Shown one piece after another: positions 1-8,283 of a stretch of DNA of 64,000 nt. The notes beneath the pieces were generated by a model. It did no database searches, was not told the origin of the DNA, and saw nothing but the letters and a program-made list of their open reading frames with translations. Position numbers and translations under genes: made by a program. Source of the stretch: Acinetobacter sp. WU_MDCI_Axc73 (GTDB lineage Bacteria; Pseudomonadota; Gammaproteobacteria; Pseudomonadales; Moraxellaceae); contig NZ_JAHPRO010000012.1 of NCBI RefSeq assembly GCF_025562455.1, forward strand, positions 1-64,000, given 5' to 3'. Position 1 is the stretch's first letter, and each line of letters starts with the position of its first letter.

Positions 1-40
1 AGTGTGGCGTTAGCCATGTGAGAGTAAGTCATCGCCAGCT
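1..40 (+). rRNA. rrf: 5S ribosomal RNA, 3' end only (partial)
   Basis: The first 40 bases match the 3' part of a gammaproteobacterial 5S rRNA: the arm ending in GTGAGAGTAAGTCATCGCC, then GCCAGC, which would pair with the 5' GCTGGC lying outside the window. A strong intrinsic terminator follows at once, as expected at the end of an rRNA operon. The rest of the gene and the operon lie upstream of the window. The identification is from memory of 5S sequences, not a search. Confidence 0.85.
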
Positions 41-50
41 TTTAAATTTA

Positions 51-86
51 AAACCCCCTCACCTTACGGTCAGGGGGTTTTTTATT
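51..86 (+). terminator. rRNA operon intrinsic terminator
   Basis: AAACCCCCT pairs with AGGGGGTTT, with a short ACC/GGT extension toward the loop, followed by a run of T. The position directly after the 5S end makes it the rrn operon terminator. Confidence 0.9.
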
Positions 87-112
87 CTAGAGGGAAAAGT
101 AAGAATAAAGAT

Positions 113-258
113 TTAACTCACCGTTAATTCCTGAACGATCGCTTCGTTAAAGTATGGAATATCGTCGGGAGTACGTGAGGTAATCAATACCCAGCCCCCT
201 GTGTTACAACGATGTACAGTCTCATCTACCCACTTCGCACCTGCATGTTCAAGCTAGA
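113..258 (-). pseudogene. C-terminal remnant of a DJ-1/PfpI-family protein
   Basis: Reading the minus strand toward the stop at 113-115 gives about 45 residues containing HAGAKWVDE and TSRTPDDIPYFNEA. These resemble the C-terminus of PfpI/DJ-1-type proteases and glyoxalases, where AGAxWVDE and TSRxPDDLPxF are common. A TAG lies in frame just upstream, near 256, and similarity stops there. The N-terminal three quarters, including the catalytic Cys region, are absent. The break adjoins the IS30-like remnant, so insertion followed by deletion is the likely cause. Family call from recall. Confidence 0.6.
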
Positions 259-300
259 GGATGGTTGTACTTTAAATTGGCTTAACTTGATTTAATATGA

Positions 301-834
301 AATGCGAGAACATCTTCTCTTCAACCTCAATAGAGCCCTAAACAAATTGCTTCGCAGATTCCTGTCAGTTTGCATTCAATTTACCATGTCATACGACAAG
401 ATAAAAACAAACGTGGTCAGCTCAGGAATATCAAAAGCATTCATGATAGAGTGATTGATATTGAGTAACATACTCGCTTTGGTGATCTGGAAATAGATAG
501 GATGGTAGGAAAGGAGCCATGAGCAGTTGAAAATGGATTTACGGCAGATAATGGCAAAGAGTCCAACCTTCATGAGCATGCTGCTTAAACATTAGAAATA
601 GATTGATATTTCGCTGATCCATATAGTGCTTGGCAAAAGGTATAAATGAAAATACAAATTGGCTTAATTAGGCAATATTTTCAATAAAATAGTGACTTGA
701 ATGAGTATTCAGGTCAATATATTGCAGAAATTACTCAACGTTTTGATCCTCACCCAATAAAAAGATTGGGATTTAAAAGTCCGAGTCAGGTCATATATCA
801 ACAACATGGTGTCGCATTTCAAATGCTAATCTAA
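301..834 (+). pseudogene. Degenerate IS30-family transposase
   Basis: Translating the plus strand piecewise recovers IS30-family blocks in order: SPKQIASQ near 334, RGQLRNIKSIHDR near 400-430, HTRFGDLEID near 460 (the first DDE aspartate region, normally GDWEGD), TADNGKE near 545 (second D), YFADPYSAWQK near 608, NENTN then GLIRQYF near 645-675, and a C-terminus RLGFKSPSQVIYQQ ending at the TAA at 832-834. Between blocks there are in-frame stops, at least one frameshift and a large internal deletion after the first acidic block. It cannot encode an active transposase. Terminal inverted repeats were not identified, so the element's borders are uncertain. Confidence 0.72.
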
Positions 835-889
835 GAAATAATAAATGTTATGAGATGATATGATTTGTTCATTATTGGGTAAATAAAAG

Positions 890-915
890 AATAAGAGAGT
901 ACGTACTCTCTTATT
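890..915 (-). terminator. Perfect palindromic terminator after the sspA-sspB block
   Basis: A perfect 26-bp palindrome, AATAAGAGAGTAC and its reverse complement, is flanked by A/T runs on both sides. It lies 24 bp downstream of the stop of the minus-strand gene 940-1602 and could also stop readthrough from the plus strand. Confidence 0.75.
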
Positions 916-939
916 TTTAAACAGTCTTTTTAATCTGTC

Positions 940-1602
940 TTAATGAATTAAGTTTGAATATTGGCAATATAAAAAAAACAAAATTGCCAATGCAACTATT
1001 GGTGCCACAATTTTAGACCATGCAGGAATCGGTAATTCCTGAATTTCAATCGTCGCATGATGTGTTGTATCGATTGGTTGTTGTGCAGTATGAACCATTT
1101 GATTAAACTCCTTCATGGTTTCATCTAATGATAGCTCTTCTGATACTTGAGGTTTAGTCCCAATGAGTTCCGTGAGTTGATTTGTTGACCAAACCCAATC
1201 ATCAGCCTGTCCAGATAGATGCTCAACTTGACCTGCCAATAGTTCTTTTAAACCAGTCGAACCAAAATTTCCTGTATTATCAAGTTGTTTAATCTCAGAA
1301 AACTGTAGTTCCAAAATTTCCATTAAAGCCTGTTCTTGCTCTTTAGAGGCTAATTCTGACTGATTATTTGAAGAGGTAACAAGATGACGAGCTATCTCTT
1401 GCAAGTACAAGGGATCAATTTTATGTATTTCTTGGTAAAGCTGATTGTCATCTTCACGCTACAGTTGAATCAACTTTCCTAACACCAACGCATTGAGTTC
1501 AAAAATATAATGACTACGCTTTTCACGTGAATATTGTGAAAATAGCTGAGGCTTTTGAATTTCAGTCTGCTCAGCAAAGTAATGTACTAAATCAAAAGCC
1601 AT
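940..1602 (-). pseudogene. Hypothetical tail-anchored membrane protein interrupted by an in-frame TAG
   Basis: An ATG at 1602 opens a 221-codon frame that stays open to 940 except for one TAG at 1459-1461 (codon 48). Before the stop the peptide reads MAFDLVHYFAEQ and onward; after it, a frame-consistent polar region continues to a single hydrophobic segment at the extreme C-terminus (IVAPIVALAILFFLYCQY). The gene follows sspB by 16 bp on the same strand, so it was the third gene of an sspA-sspB unit. CAG to TAG is the simplest explanation. A shorter product could start at TTG 1410. Function not recognised; a true nonsense mutation, a sequencing error or suppression cannot be told apart here. 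Confidence 0.7.
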
Positions 1603-1618
1603 CGGATACTCCGTAAAT

Positions 1619-2053
1619 TTAATCTAATAATCGTAAACTTGGTTTTTTCTTAGGTGTTTCAGATTCAACTTGGTCTTGAGTATTTGATTTTAAAGTATCT
1701 TCTGTCGTTTGCACATTGGCATATTCGTCAGGGTCAAAGAATAATCCTTGTCCATTTTCACGTGCATAAATTCCCATTAAAGCAGAAATAGGCACATAAA
1801 TATCACGAGAAACACCGCCAAAACGAGCAGAAAAGCTAACTGCCTCGTTACTCATTTGAAACTGATGAACTGCATGAGGGGCAATATTTAAAACAATCTG
1901 TCCATCTTTAACAAATTGCTCTGGAACGGAAGTATAAGGCTGAGTCGCGTCAACTAGTAAATAAGGCGTGAGTTGATTATCACAAATCCATTCATAAATT
2001 GCGCGGGCCATATAGGGGCGGGTAGGGCTTAAATTTATTTCCTGATTTGACAT
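1619..2053 (-). CDS. sspB: ClpXP protease specificity-enhancing factor SspB
   Basis: 144 aa. SspB is an adaptor that binds ssrA-tagged peptides from stalled ribosomes and delivers them to ClpXP. The N-terminal PTRPYMARAIYEWICDN and the beta-rich core with LNIAPHAVHQF and FSARFGG are typical. An acidic, variable linker of about 30 residues leads to a short C-terminal tail, KKKPSLRLLD, matching the ClpX-docking tail found in SspB proteins. It starts 11 bp after sspA and precedes the broken membrane gene by 16 bp, so the three are probably co-transcribed. Function is by family; confidence high. Confidence 0.95.
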   Translation of the reverse strand: MSNQEINLSPTRPYMARAIYEWICDNQLTPYLLVDATQPYTSVPEQFVKDGQIVLNIAPHAVHQFQMSNEAVSFSARFGGVSRDIYVPISALMGIYARENGQGLFFDPDEYANVQTTEDTLKSNTQDQVESETPKKKPSLRLLD

Positions 2054-2064
2054 GATAAACTCAC

Positions 2065-2715
2065 TTAACGATTTACTAAGGCACTATAACGTGTTTTTTC
2101 CTGATGTGTCATGGATTTCACAAAAGCAGGACGACTAAACACACGATTACAATAGAGTAATAGAGGGCGGGATTGTTGAGGCGATAATTCAATTCCCATA
2201 CTTTGCAGTCTGAGAAACATAGGGGCAATCATGCAGTCCAAAATTCCAAAGTTTTCCGACATAAAATATGGAAAATGTTGAAATAATGGAGCAAGTGAAA
2301 TTAAAGTATCTTTAAATTCTTTTTGGGTTTTGGTTTTTTGTGCAATATCCAAAGTATCCGCATGTTTGAGCATAATATCAGCTTGCTTAAACCAATCTTG
2401 CTCAAAACGCCAGATATATTGGCGTTGTTCTGCCCGAGTACTCGGTGCATCCGCATAAAGCTTATTTTGTCGATAACGATCGTCGATATATTCTGAAATA
2501 ATTGCAGTCGAAAATAGTTTTAAATCATTTTCAAGTAGCATTGGCAGTTGATTATAAGGATTTAAGCTCGCAAGGTCTTCATCTTCATGATCTACTAAAA
2601 TCAAGTGATGTTTGATTTGTTTTTCTGCCAGTAAAAATCGTATCCAGTGTGAGCGAAAATCATCTGCATGACTATAAAGTGTAATTCCTTGAAGTGATGC
2701 ATTTTCGACAGACAT
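2065..2715 (-). CDS. sspA: Stringent starvation protein A (GST-fold RNA polymerase-associated factor)
   Basis: 216 aa with a glutathione S-transferase fold: an N-terminal thioredoxin-like part (TLYSHADDFRSHWIRFLLAEK) and an all-alpha C-terminal part. In enterobacteria SspA binds RNA polymerase and affects stationary-phase and stress genes; it is not an active GST. The residues NPYNQLPML and the DR in IDDRYR fit SspA. It stands upstream of sspB as in most gammaproteobacteria. A strong terminator lies between it and rpsI, so sspA probably has its own promoter in 2716-2850. Confidence 0.92.
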   Translation of the reverse strand: MSVENASLQGITLYSHADDFRSHWIRFLLAEKQIKHHLILVDHEDEDLASLNPYNQLPMLLENDLKLFSTAIISEYIDDRYRQNKLYADAPSTRAEQRQYIWRFEQDWFKQADIMLKHADTLDIAQKTKTQKEFKDTLISLAPLFQHFPYFMSENFGILDCMIAPMFLRLQSMGIELSPQQSRPLLLYCNRVFSRPAFVKSMTHQEKTRYSALVNR

Positions 2716-2856
2716 ATCTCAAAAAACTAAAAAACCAGATGGTGTAGGATACTAAAAATCCATCTAAAAAGATAATACCCAGTTAAATAAGTTTGGAATA
2801 TTCACTTGGCATCTAGCTAGTACTGTAGAGGGCAATATGTAAAAAATTAGATAAAG

Positions 2857-2882
2857 AAAAACCCCAGAATATCTGGGGTTTT
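2857..2882 (-). terminator. Intrinsic terminator after rplM-rpsI
   Basis: ACCCCAGA pairs with TCTGGGGT, extended by an A/T stem and followed on the minus strand by a T run. It lies 20 bp beyond the rpsI stop and separates the ribosomal pair from sspA. Confidence 0.88.
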
Positions 2883-2901
2883 GTCCAACTCGAAAAACGA
2901 A

Positions 2902-3288
2902 TTAACGTTTAGAGAATTGAGGACGTTTACGTGCTTTACGTAAACCAAGTTTTTTACGTTCAACTTCACGAGCATCACGAGTAACGAAGCCAGCTTGACG
3001 AAGAACAGGTTTTAAAGTTTCGTCAGATGCGATCAAGGCACGAGTAATACCGTGACGAATAGCACCCGCTTGACCACCGATACCACCACCTTTAACAGTG
3101 ATGTAAAGGTCGTACTTTTCAGTTGCTTCTAACAATTCTAATGGCTGACGAACAACCATCTGAGCTGTTTCACGACCAAAGTATTGCTCTAAAGTGCGGT
3201 TATTAATCACGAGTTTACCAGTACCAGCTGATAGGAAAACACGTGCAGTTGCGGTCTTACGGCGACCTGTACCATAATTAGTTGCCAT
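2902..3288 (-). CDS. rpsI: 30S ribosomal protein S9
   Basis: 128 aa, the usual length. S9 binds the 30S head, and its C-terminal tail reaches the P-site tRNA. The start [17 protein letters not shown], the glycine-rich [17 protein letters not shown] loop and the basic C-terminus ending KRPQFSKR are diagnostic. It starts 12 bp after the rplM stop, giving the conserved L13-S9 operon. A terminator follows at 2857-2882. Confidence 0.98.
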   Translation of the reverse strand: MATNYGTGRRKTATARVFLSAGTGKLVINNRTLEQYFGRETAQMVVRQPLELLEATEKYDLYITVKGGGIGGQAGAIRHGITRALIASDETLKPVLRQAGFVTRDAREVERKKLGLRKARKRPQFSKR

Positions 3289-3300
3289 GTGCTTTATCCC

Positions 3301-3729
3301 TTAGATGTCCAAAACTTGTGGCTGTTGAGCAGTATGAGGATGCTCGCTACCAGCATACACTTTCATCTTCTTGATCATTGCATAACCAAGAGGACCTTTT
3401 GGCAACATGCCTTTCACAGCGCGTTGGAAGATTTCTTCAGGTTTGTGAGCAACTAATTTTTCGAAATTAGTTTCTTTTAAACCGCCAGGGAATTCAGTGT
3501 GGCGATAGTATTTTTTATCAAGTGCTTTGTTACCAGTCACTTGAACTTGTTCAGCATTGATCACAACGATGTAGTCACCAGTGTCAACGTGAGGTGTATA
3601 AGAAGTCTTGTGTTTACCGCGTAAACGACGAGCGATTTCAGTCGCAAGACGACCTAAAGTTTTGCCAGAAGCATCAACAACGTACCAGTCGTGTTGCACT
3701 TCAGCAGGCTTAGCGCTGAGAGTTTTCAT
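3301..3729 (-). CDS. rplM: 50S ribosomal protein L13
   Basis: 142 aa, full length. L13 is an early-assembling 50S protein. The N-terminal [20 protein letters not shown], then [20 protein letters not shown], and the C-terminal [16 protein letters not shown] are characteristic. It is the promoter-proximal gene of rplM-rpsI and is divergent from pdxA; the 180-bp gap 3730-3911 must hold both promoters. The region just before the start is a likely site for any L13 feedback control, but no specific structure was established. Confidence 0.98.
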   Translation of the reverse strand: MKTLSAKPAEVQHDWYVVDASGKTLGRLATEIARRLRGKHKTSYTPHVDTGDYIVVINAEQVQVTGNKALDKKYYRHTEFPGGLKETNFEKLVAHKPEEIFQRAVKGMLPKGPLGYAMIKKMKVYAGSEHPHTAQQPQVLDI

Positions 3730-3911
3730 TACTACTACCTATTATAGTTGGTTTGGACGGTGGAATCTGCCCAAACAAAAGGAGACGAGATTCTAAACGA
3801 ATCCTTCGGCTTTCACAAGAAATAATCGAGTTTAAACCACATTATTTTACCCGACGAAATGCTAAAATTGAATATACTGCAATGGATAAAAATTGAAACG
3901 AGCGCGATTTG

Positions 3912-4883
3912 ATGGCACGTCCTTTATATATTACCAGTGGTGAACCTGCGGGGATTGGTCCAGATATTTGTTTAAGCCTTGCAGGGCGAGTCGATGAGCG
4001 GCCGATTGTGGTTTTAATCGATCAGGATTTAATGCGTCAACGTGCCCAGCAATTGGGAATTGAGATTGAGCTGATTGAGTATCATGGACAACCCAACTCT
4101 TGTGAAAAAGGTCAGCTTTATATCGAGCATGTTCCTTTATATGTAGATGTGATAGCAGGTGAATTAAATCCCCAAAATTCAGCTTATGTGATCGAACAAC
4201 TGAGGCGTTCTGCTGAATATGCGATGATGGGCAAAAGTGTAGGAGTAACAACTGCACCTGTACAGAAGTCAGTGATCAATGATGCAGGCATTTTTTTTAG
4301 CGGACATACTGAATTTTATCAGGAGTTTGCTGGTGTTGCCCGTGTGGTGATGATGCTTGCCACTAAAACTTTGCGAGTCGCGTTGGCAACGACGCATTTG
4401 CCTTTACGTGCAGTTGCAGATGCGATTACACCTGAACGTTTGCAACAGGTGATTGATATCTTACTATATGATTTGAAAACAAAATTTAAAATTGAACAGC
4501 CACGTATTTTGGTTTGCGGACTGAATCCGCATGCAGGGGAAGACGGTTATTTGGGAAGAGAGGAAATTGAGGTGATTAATCCTGTTCTCGAAGGTTACCG
4601 AAAAAAAGGGATAAACCTGAGTTTAAGTTTGCCTGCGGATACTTTATTTACGCCAGAGCATTTAAAAGATGCCGATGCCGTTTTGGCGATGTATCACGAT
4701 CAGGGCTTACCTGTGTTAAAATCACAAGGTTTTGGTGAAGCCATTAATATTACGCTTGGCTTACCCTTTATACGCACTTCGGTTGATCATGGTACTGCAT
4801 TATCACTGGCGGGTACTGGTTTGGCCAAAAGCTCTAGTTTGAATGTTGCTGTCGATCTGGCACTGGATCTGGCGCGTCAATAA
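3912..4883 (+). CDS. pdxA: 4-hydroxythreonine-4-phosphate dehydrogenase
   Basis: 323 aa. PdxA oxidises 4-phosphohydroxy-L-threonine with NAD(P), leading to pyridoxal 5'-phosphate. The start ARPLYITSGEPAGIGPD is the PdxA signature. The metal-binding histidines are visible in SGHTEFYQEF, ATTHLPLRAV and MYHDQGLPVLK. The ATG at 3912 is chosen over the TTG one codon earlier. It is followed 23 bp later by rsmA and then apaH, the conserved pdxA-rsmA-apaH order of gammaproteobacteria, so the three are likely an operon. Confidence 0.96.
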   Translation: MARPLYITSGEPAGIGPDICLSLAGRVDERPIVVLIDQDLMRQRAQQLGIEIELIEYHGQPNSCEKGQLYIEHVPLYVDVIAGELNPQNSAYVIEQLRRSAEYAMMGKSVGVTTAPVQKSVINDAGIFFSGHTEFYQEFAGVARVVMMLATKTLRVALATTHLPLRAVADAITPERLQQVIDILLYDLKTKFKIEQPRILVCGLNPHAGEDGYLGREEIEVINPVLEGYRKKGINLSLSLPADTLFTPEHLKDADAVLAMYHDQGLPVLKSQGFGEAINITLGLPFIRTSVDHGTALSLAGTGLAKSSSLNVAVDLALDLARQ

Positions 4884-4906
4884 TTGATTTATGTTGGAAC
4901 GTTTCT

Positions 4907-5722
4907 ATGTATCAAATTAATGCCCTAAACCCTAAAGATGAAGGGCATAAAGCTCGTAAACGTTTTGGTCAGAACTTTTTACATGATCAGCGCGTGATTG
5001 CCAAAATTGTGCGATCTGTGAATCCACGCCCAGGCGATAATGTGGTTGAAATTGGCCCAGGTCTTGCAGCATTGACTTCTCCTCTCATTGGCGAATGTGA
5101 TGCATTAACCGTTGTTGAATTAGACCGTGATTTAGCGGCAGGTTTGCCTGAGCGCGTACCGTATCCAGAGCGTTTGACGATTGTCGAAGCAGATGCACTG
5201 AAATACGATTTTAGTCAATTAGCACAAGATGGTCGTCCGCTGCGTGTTGTCGGGAACTTACCTTATAATATTTCAACCCCTTTATTGTTCCATCTTTTGG
5301 AGTTTGGCGATAAAGTCAAAGATATGCACTTTATGTTGCAAAAAGAGGTGGTAGAACGAATCACTGCTGCTCCCAATACCAAGGAATATGGTCGTTTGTC
5401 GGTGATGATTCAATATTATTGTCAGCCAACATTTTTGTTTGAAGTGCCAGCAGGAGCGTTTAATCCTCCACCGAAAGTGACCAGTGCAGTATTTCGTTTA
5501 GTGCCTTATATAGAAAAACCAATTGTTGCTAAAAATGAAAAAGCATTATCACGTTTGGTTTCACATGTATTTACTCAGCGCCGAAAAACATTAAGAAATA
5601 GTTTAAAAGGGATGCTCAGCGATGACGGCTTTGAGCAGGCTGGTGTAGATCCAATGGCGCGTCCCGAAACCTTGAGTTTGGCACAATTTGTCGCGTTGTC
5701 TGATCATCTGGTTGGGGCGTAA
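4907..5722 (+). CDS. rsmA: 16S rRNA dimethyladenosine transferase RsmA (KsgA)
   Basis: 271 aa. RsmA dimethylates A1518 and A1519 in 16S rRNA late in 30S assembly. The N-terminal RKRFGQNFLHD, the SAM-binding VVEIGPGLAALTSPL and the catalytic NLPYNIS motif are present, with a basic C-terminal domain (QRRKTLRNSLKGML). It lies between pdxA and apaH, 3 bp from apaH, so translational coupling to apaH is likely. Confidence 0.97.
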   Translation: MYQINALNPKDEGHKARKRFGQNFLHDQRVIAKIVRSVNPRPGDNVVEIGPGLAALTSPLIGECDALTVVELDRDLAAGLPERVPYPERLTIVEADALKYDFSQLAQDGRPLRVVGNLPYNISTPLLFHLLEFGDKVKDMHFMLQKEVVERITAAPNTKEYGRLSVMIQYYCQPTFLFEVPAGAFNPPPKVTSAVFRLVPYIEKPIVAKNEKALSRLVSHVFTQRRKTLRNSLKGMLSDDGFEQAGVDPMARPETLSLAQFVALSDHLVGA

Positions 5723-5725
5723 GCT

Positions 5726-6568
5726 ATGTCTAAACGCTATAATTATGTGATTGGAGATGTACAAGGTTGTTTTGAGGCTTTAAAAGCATTGCTCAAAGAA
5801 ATTCATTTTGATCCTGATCAGGATGTGATCTGGTTCGCAGGTGATTTAGTTGCACGTGGTGAAAATTCAATCGGAACACTTCGTTTTGTTAAAAAGTTGG
5901 CGGAGCGTGGTGCAGCTTATACCGTTTTGGGTAATCACGATCTAACTTTAATTGCGACAGCACGTGGCTTTAAAAAAATAAAAGCCAAAGATAATACCCA
6001 ACAAGTGATCGATGCGATTGATGGTGATGAGCTCATTGATTGGTTACGTCGTCAACCTTTATGCTTATTTCCAAATGAACAGACTATTTTGACGCATGCA
6101 GGCGTTCCTTGTATCTGGACCGCCGAAAAAACAGCGCAGTTGGCAAAAGAAGTTCAAGCACGAGTTGGGCATGATGATTTAACGCAGTTAGATGATTTTT
6201 TGGCTGAAATGTATGGTGAAGAACCAACTTTATGGTCAGATGAATTAATGGCTATGCCACGTTTACGTGCAATTACCAACTACTTAACACGGATGCGTTT
6301 AACAAATGCCGAAGGGCGTCTAGAGTTTAGTTTTAAAGATGAACTCAGTGCACCTATGCCAGTTGGTTTTGCGCCATGGTTTGAGTTTGAGAGTTTAGCC
6401 GCAAAGACACATCAAATTGTATTTGGTCATTGGGCGGCACTACAAGGACGAAGGATAAATTCCCAAATCCAGAATGTTGATGGTGGTGCGGTATGGGGTA
6501 ATCAGTTGATTGCTTATCGGCTGGAAGACCAACAGCTTTTTCAGGTGGATAATCCATTCATGAACTAA
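5726..6568 (+). CDS. apaH: Bis(5'-nucleosyl)-tetraphosphatase, symmetrical
   Basis: 280 aa. ApaH cleaves Ap4A to two ADP and can remove Np4 caps from RNA. The calcineurin-type metal-binding motifs run in order: GDVQGCFEAL near residue 10, AGDLVARGEN near 40, LGNHDLT near 70 and LTHAGVP near 120. A later FGHWAALQGR supplies another metal histidine. It is the last gene of pdxA-rsmA-apaH; a weak hairpin at 6574-6599 follows. Confidence 0.96.
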   Translation: MSKRYNYVIGDVQGCFEALKALLKEIHFDPDQDVIWFAGDLVARGENSIGTLRFVKKLAERGAAYTVLGNHDLTLIATARGFKKIKAKDNTQQVIDAIDGDELIDWLRRQPLCLFPNEQTILTHAGVPCIWTAEKTAQLAKEVQARVGHDDLTQLDDFLAEMYGEEPTLWSDELMAMPRLRAITNYLTRMRLTNAEGRLEFSFKDELSAPMPVGFAPWFEFESLAAKTHQIVFGHWAALQGRRINSQIQNVDGGAVWGNQLIAYRLEDQQLFQVDNPFMN

Positions 6569-6573
6569 AAATA

Positions 6574-6599
6574 TAAAAGTCACCACTTGGTGACTTTAT
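6574..6599. terminator. Bidirectional hairpin between apaH and the DUF2147 gene
   Basis: AAAGTCACC and GGTGACTTT form a 9-10 bp stem with A/T on both sides, 8 bp after the apaH stop and about 25 bp after the stop of the converging gene. The short stem and weak T run make it a modest terminator. Confidence 0.6.
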
Positions 6600-6622
6600 C
6601 TACAATTGCAACTACGCTATTT

Positions 6623-7069
6623 TTATTCCTGACGAATCCAGATTTGGGTACGACCCAACGCAGAAACGCCAACGTAGCCACGTAGTTGTAAACGTTTACC
6701 ATTAGAACTTAACTTGGCTTTCATACTATAGATTTTACCACTAAGTGGGTCGATAATTTTGCCGCCTTTATAATCAAGATTTTCATCGTGTTTTAAACCT
6801 TTTAAAACATCCATTCCCAAAATTGGCTTATTGGTATATGGTGGCGGACAATTTACACAGGTTTCTTTCGGAATATACCCTGGACGAGGAGTAACTTTAA
6901 TAATTTTACCTGTGTATGTGCCATCAGTTTCTTTACGGATTTCGATTACCGCTTTAGATGAACCTGTTTTATCATCAATATTTTGCCAGATACCAGAAAT
7001 GTCTTGTGCAAAAACCAGACTGCTCAACCCCGACAATAATACCGCTGCTGCTAATTTTAGCTTTCGCAT
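6623..7069 (-). CDS. DUF2147 family secreted protein
   Basis: 148 aa from the ATG at 7069, which has AAAGGA eight bases upstream; the longer frame to 7159 adds a non-signal leader and is rejected. A Sec signal peptide (MRKLKLAAAVLLSGLSSLVFA) precedes DISGIWQNIDDKTGSSKAVIEI, the opening of DUF2147 proteins. A CVNCPPP pair and GMDVLKGLK follow, and the end is YVGVSALGRTQIWIRQ. The fold is probably a lipocalin-like beta-barrel in the periplasm or outer membrane, but the function is unknown. It sits alone, converging on apaH. Confidence 0.85.
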   Translation of the reverse strand: MRKLKLAAAVLLSGLSSLVFAQDISGIWQNIDDKTGSSKAVIEIRKETDGTYTGKIIKVTPRPGYIPKETCVNCPPPYTNKPILGMDVLKGLKHDENLDYKGGKIIDPLSGKIYSMKAKLSSNGKRLQLRGYVGVSALGRTQIWIRQE

Positions 7070-7187
7070 TTTTAAATTCCTTTTTTGCGTAACCAAATAA
7101 CTTTTTATGTCATAAATGACAACTGTTCCAATCTTAGGTGGAATTCTATCCGTATTCAATGGCTATTTTTGATTAATAAGTCACAGA

Positions 7188-7856
7188 TTATTGGAGTGAT
7201 AAGATAAAAGTCGGTAACCATATTGCAGTGAATACACCATTAATCGCCATGCCAAATGCTGCGTAACGACCAGCCACAGCACCCCGTTGCCATGCCTGAG
7301 CAGTACCAATAGCATGTGCTGCTAATCCAAGCGCAAGACCAGATGCTCGTTCATCATTGATATGACGTAAAATGAGTGGAGAAAATGCCGCACCGATTAC
7401 CCCCGATAAAATCACGATTAATGTCACTAGAGTCAGCGGAGCATGTAACAAAGTCGCGATATTTAGTGCTATCGGGGTGGTTACGGCACGTGTGGCAAAT
7501 GCCAGAATCGTGGGTTCCGACATATGTAATAAATAGGCAAGTCCCATAGGTAGTGCAACCGCACTGGTACTGGCAAAAACAAGAATTCCAATCATCGATT
7601 TGAGTGGTAGATCATCGTAGCGCATGGCTGCTAATGGAATCGCAAGGGCGACTGTGACATAGCCGAGTAAATGACTGAATAAATTATTTACAGCAGCCAT
7701 ATAATGTTCATAAGGTATGCCGACTATGGCCAAGATCGCGACCACGATGCACATCCCAAATACCAGTAAAGGTACCTGTGGTAGACGTTTATTCAAAGGT
7801 TTAGCACAGAGATAAGCCACCAACGTGATTAAAAAACCATAAATAACGGTCAACAT
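7188..7856 (-). CDS. LrgB/CidB-family membrane protein
   Basis: 222 aa, almost wholly hydrophobic with about six membrane segments. The family (LrgB, CidB, YohK) works with a small LrgA/CidA partner; roles reported in other bacteria include control of murein hydrolase export, cell death and organic acid transport. AFATRAVTTPIALNIA and GLALGLAAHAIGTAQA are conserved LrgB stretches. It begins 11 bp after the LrgA-like gene, forming the usual pair. Substrate here is not known. Confidence 0.88.
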   Translation of the reverse strand: MLTVIYGFLITLVAYLCAKPLNKRLPQVPLLVFGMCIVVAILAIVGIPYEHYMAAVNNLFSHLLGYVTVALAIPLAAMRYDDLPLKSMIGILVFASTSAVALPMGLAYLLHMSEPTILAFATRAVTTPIALNIATLLHAPLTLVTLIVILSGVIGAAFSPLILRHINDERASGLALGLAAHAIGTAQAWQRGAVAGRYAAFGMAINGVFTAIWLPTFILSLQ

Positions 7857-7867
7857 TTCTTATCTCC

Positions 7868-8248
7868 CTAAAGCCAACGTTTTGCCATTTTGGCGTAAAT
7901 CCAGAGTGGAATCAGAGTGCTGATGACCAGAACCAATAAGAATAAGGGAATTTCTTTGCCCATATGTACTAGCATCATCAATGAGCCTGCACAAATGGGT
8001 AAAAAAGCAAATCCACTTTCTTTCATGATTTTATTGTTGGTATCGACTAGACGATTTGGAACCTTTTTAAACTTCCGCCAGATAAACAATACAATCAAAA
8101 GGCTAATCAGCCCGACCAAATTGCCTAATTCGGGATGGTTAAATGCGCCCATAATCAACACAGAGCCCTCTCGAAATACAATAATTAGCGCAATAGTGGC
8201 CAGCCATGCCAACCAGTCGATTTGTTTTAACCTGTCCATGTTGCTCAT
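7868..8248 (-). CDS. LrgA/CidA-family holin-like protein
   Basis: 126 aa with four predicted membrane segments. Members are small holin-like partners of LrgB/CidB. The C-terminal half contains FAFLPICAGSLMMLVHMGKE, which resembles the conserved LrgA region (FFVPxxVGLM). It lies 35 bp after hflX and 11 bp before the LrgB-like gene, so it may be transcribed from hflX or from its own promoter. Sequence is rather diverged at the N-terminus, which reads DWLAWLATIALIIVF. Confidence 0.82.
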   Translation of the reverse strand: MSNMDRLKQIDWLAWLATIALIIVFREGSVLIMGAFNHPELGNLVGLISLLIVLFIWRKFKKVPNRLVDTNNKIMKESGFAFLPICAGSLMMLVHMGKEIPLFLLVLVISTLIPLWIYAKMAKRWL

Positions 8249-8283
8249 CTATTTATCATTTGAATATTCACGTTTTAACCGAT

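Noticed and set aside
376-579. 67-aa minus-strand frame within the IS-like region
   Set aside because: The opposite strand carries recognisable IS30 transposase blocks; this frame is an antisense shadow without a ribosome binding site.
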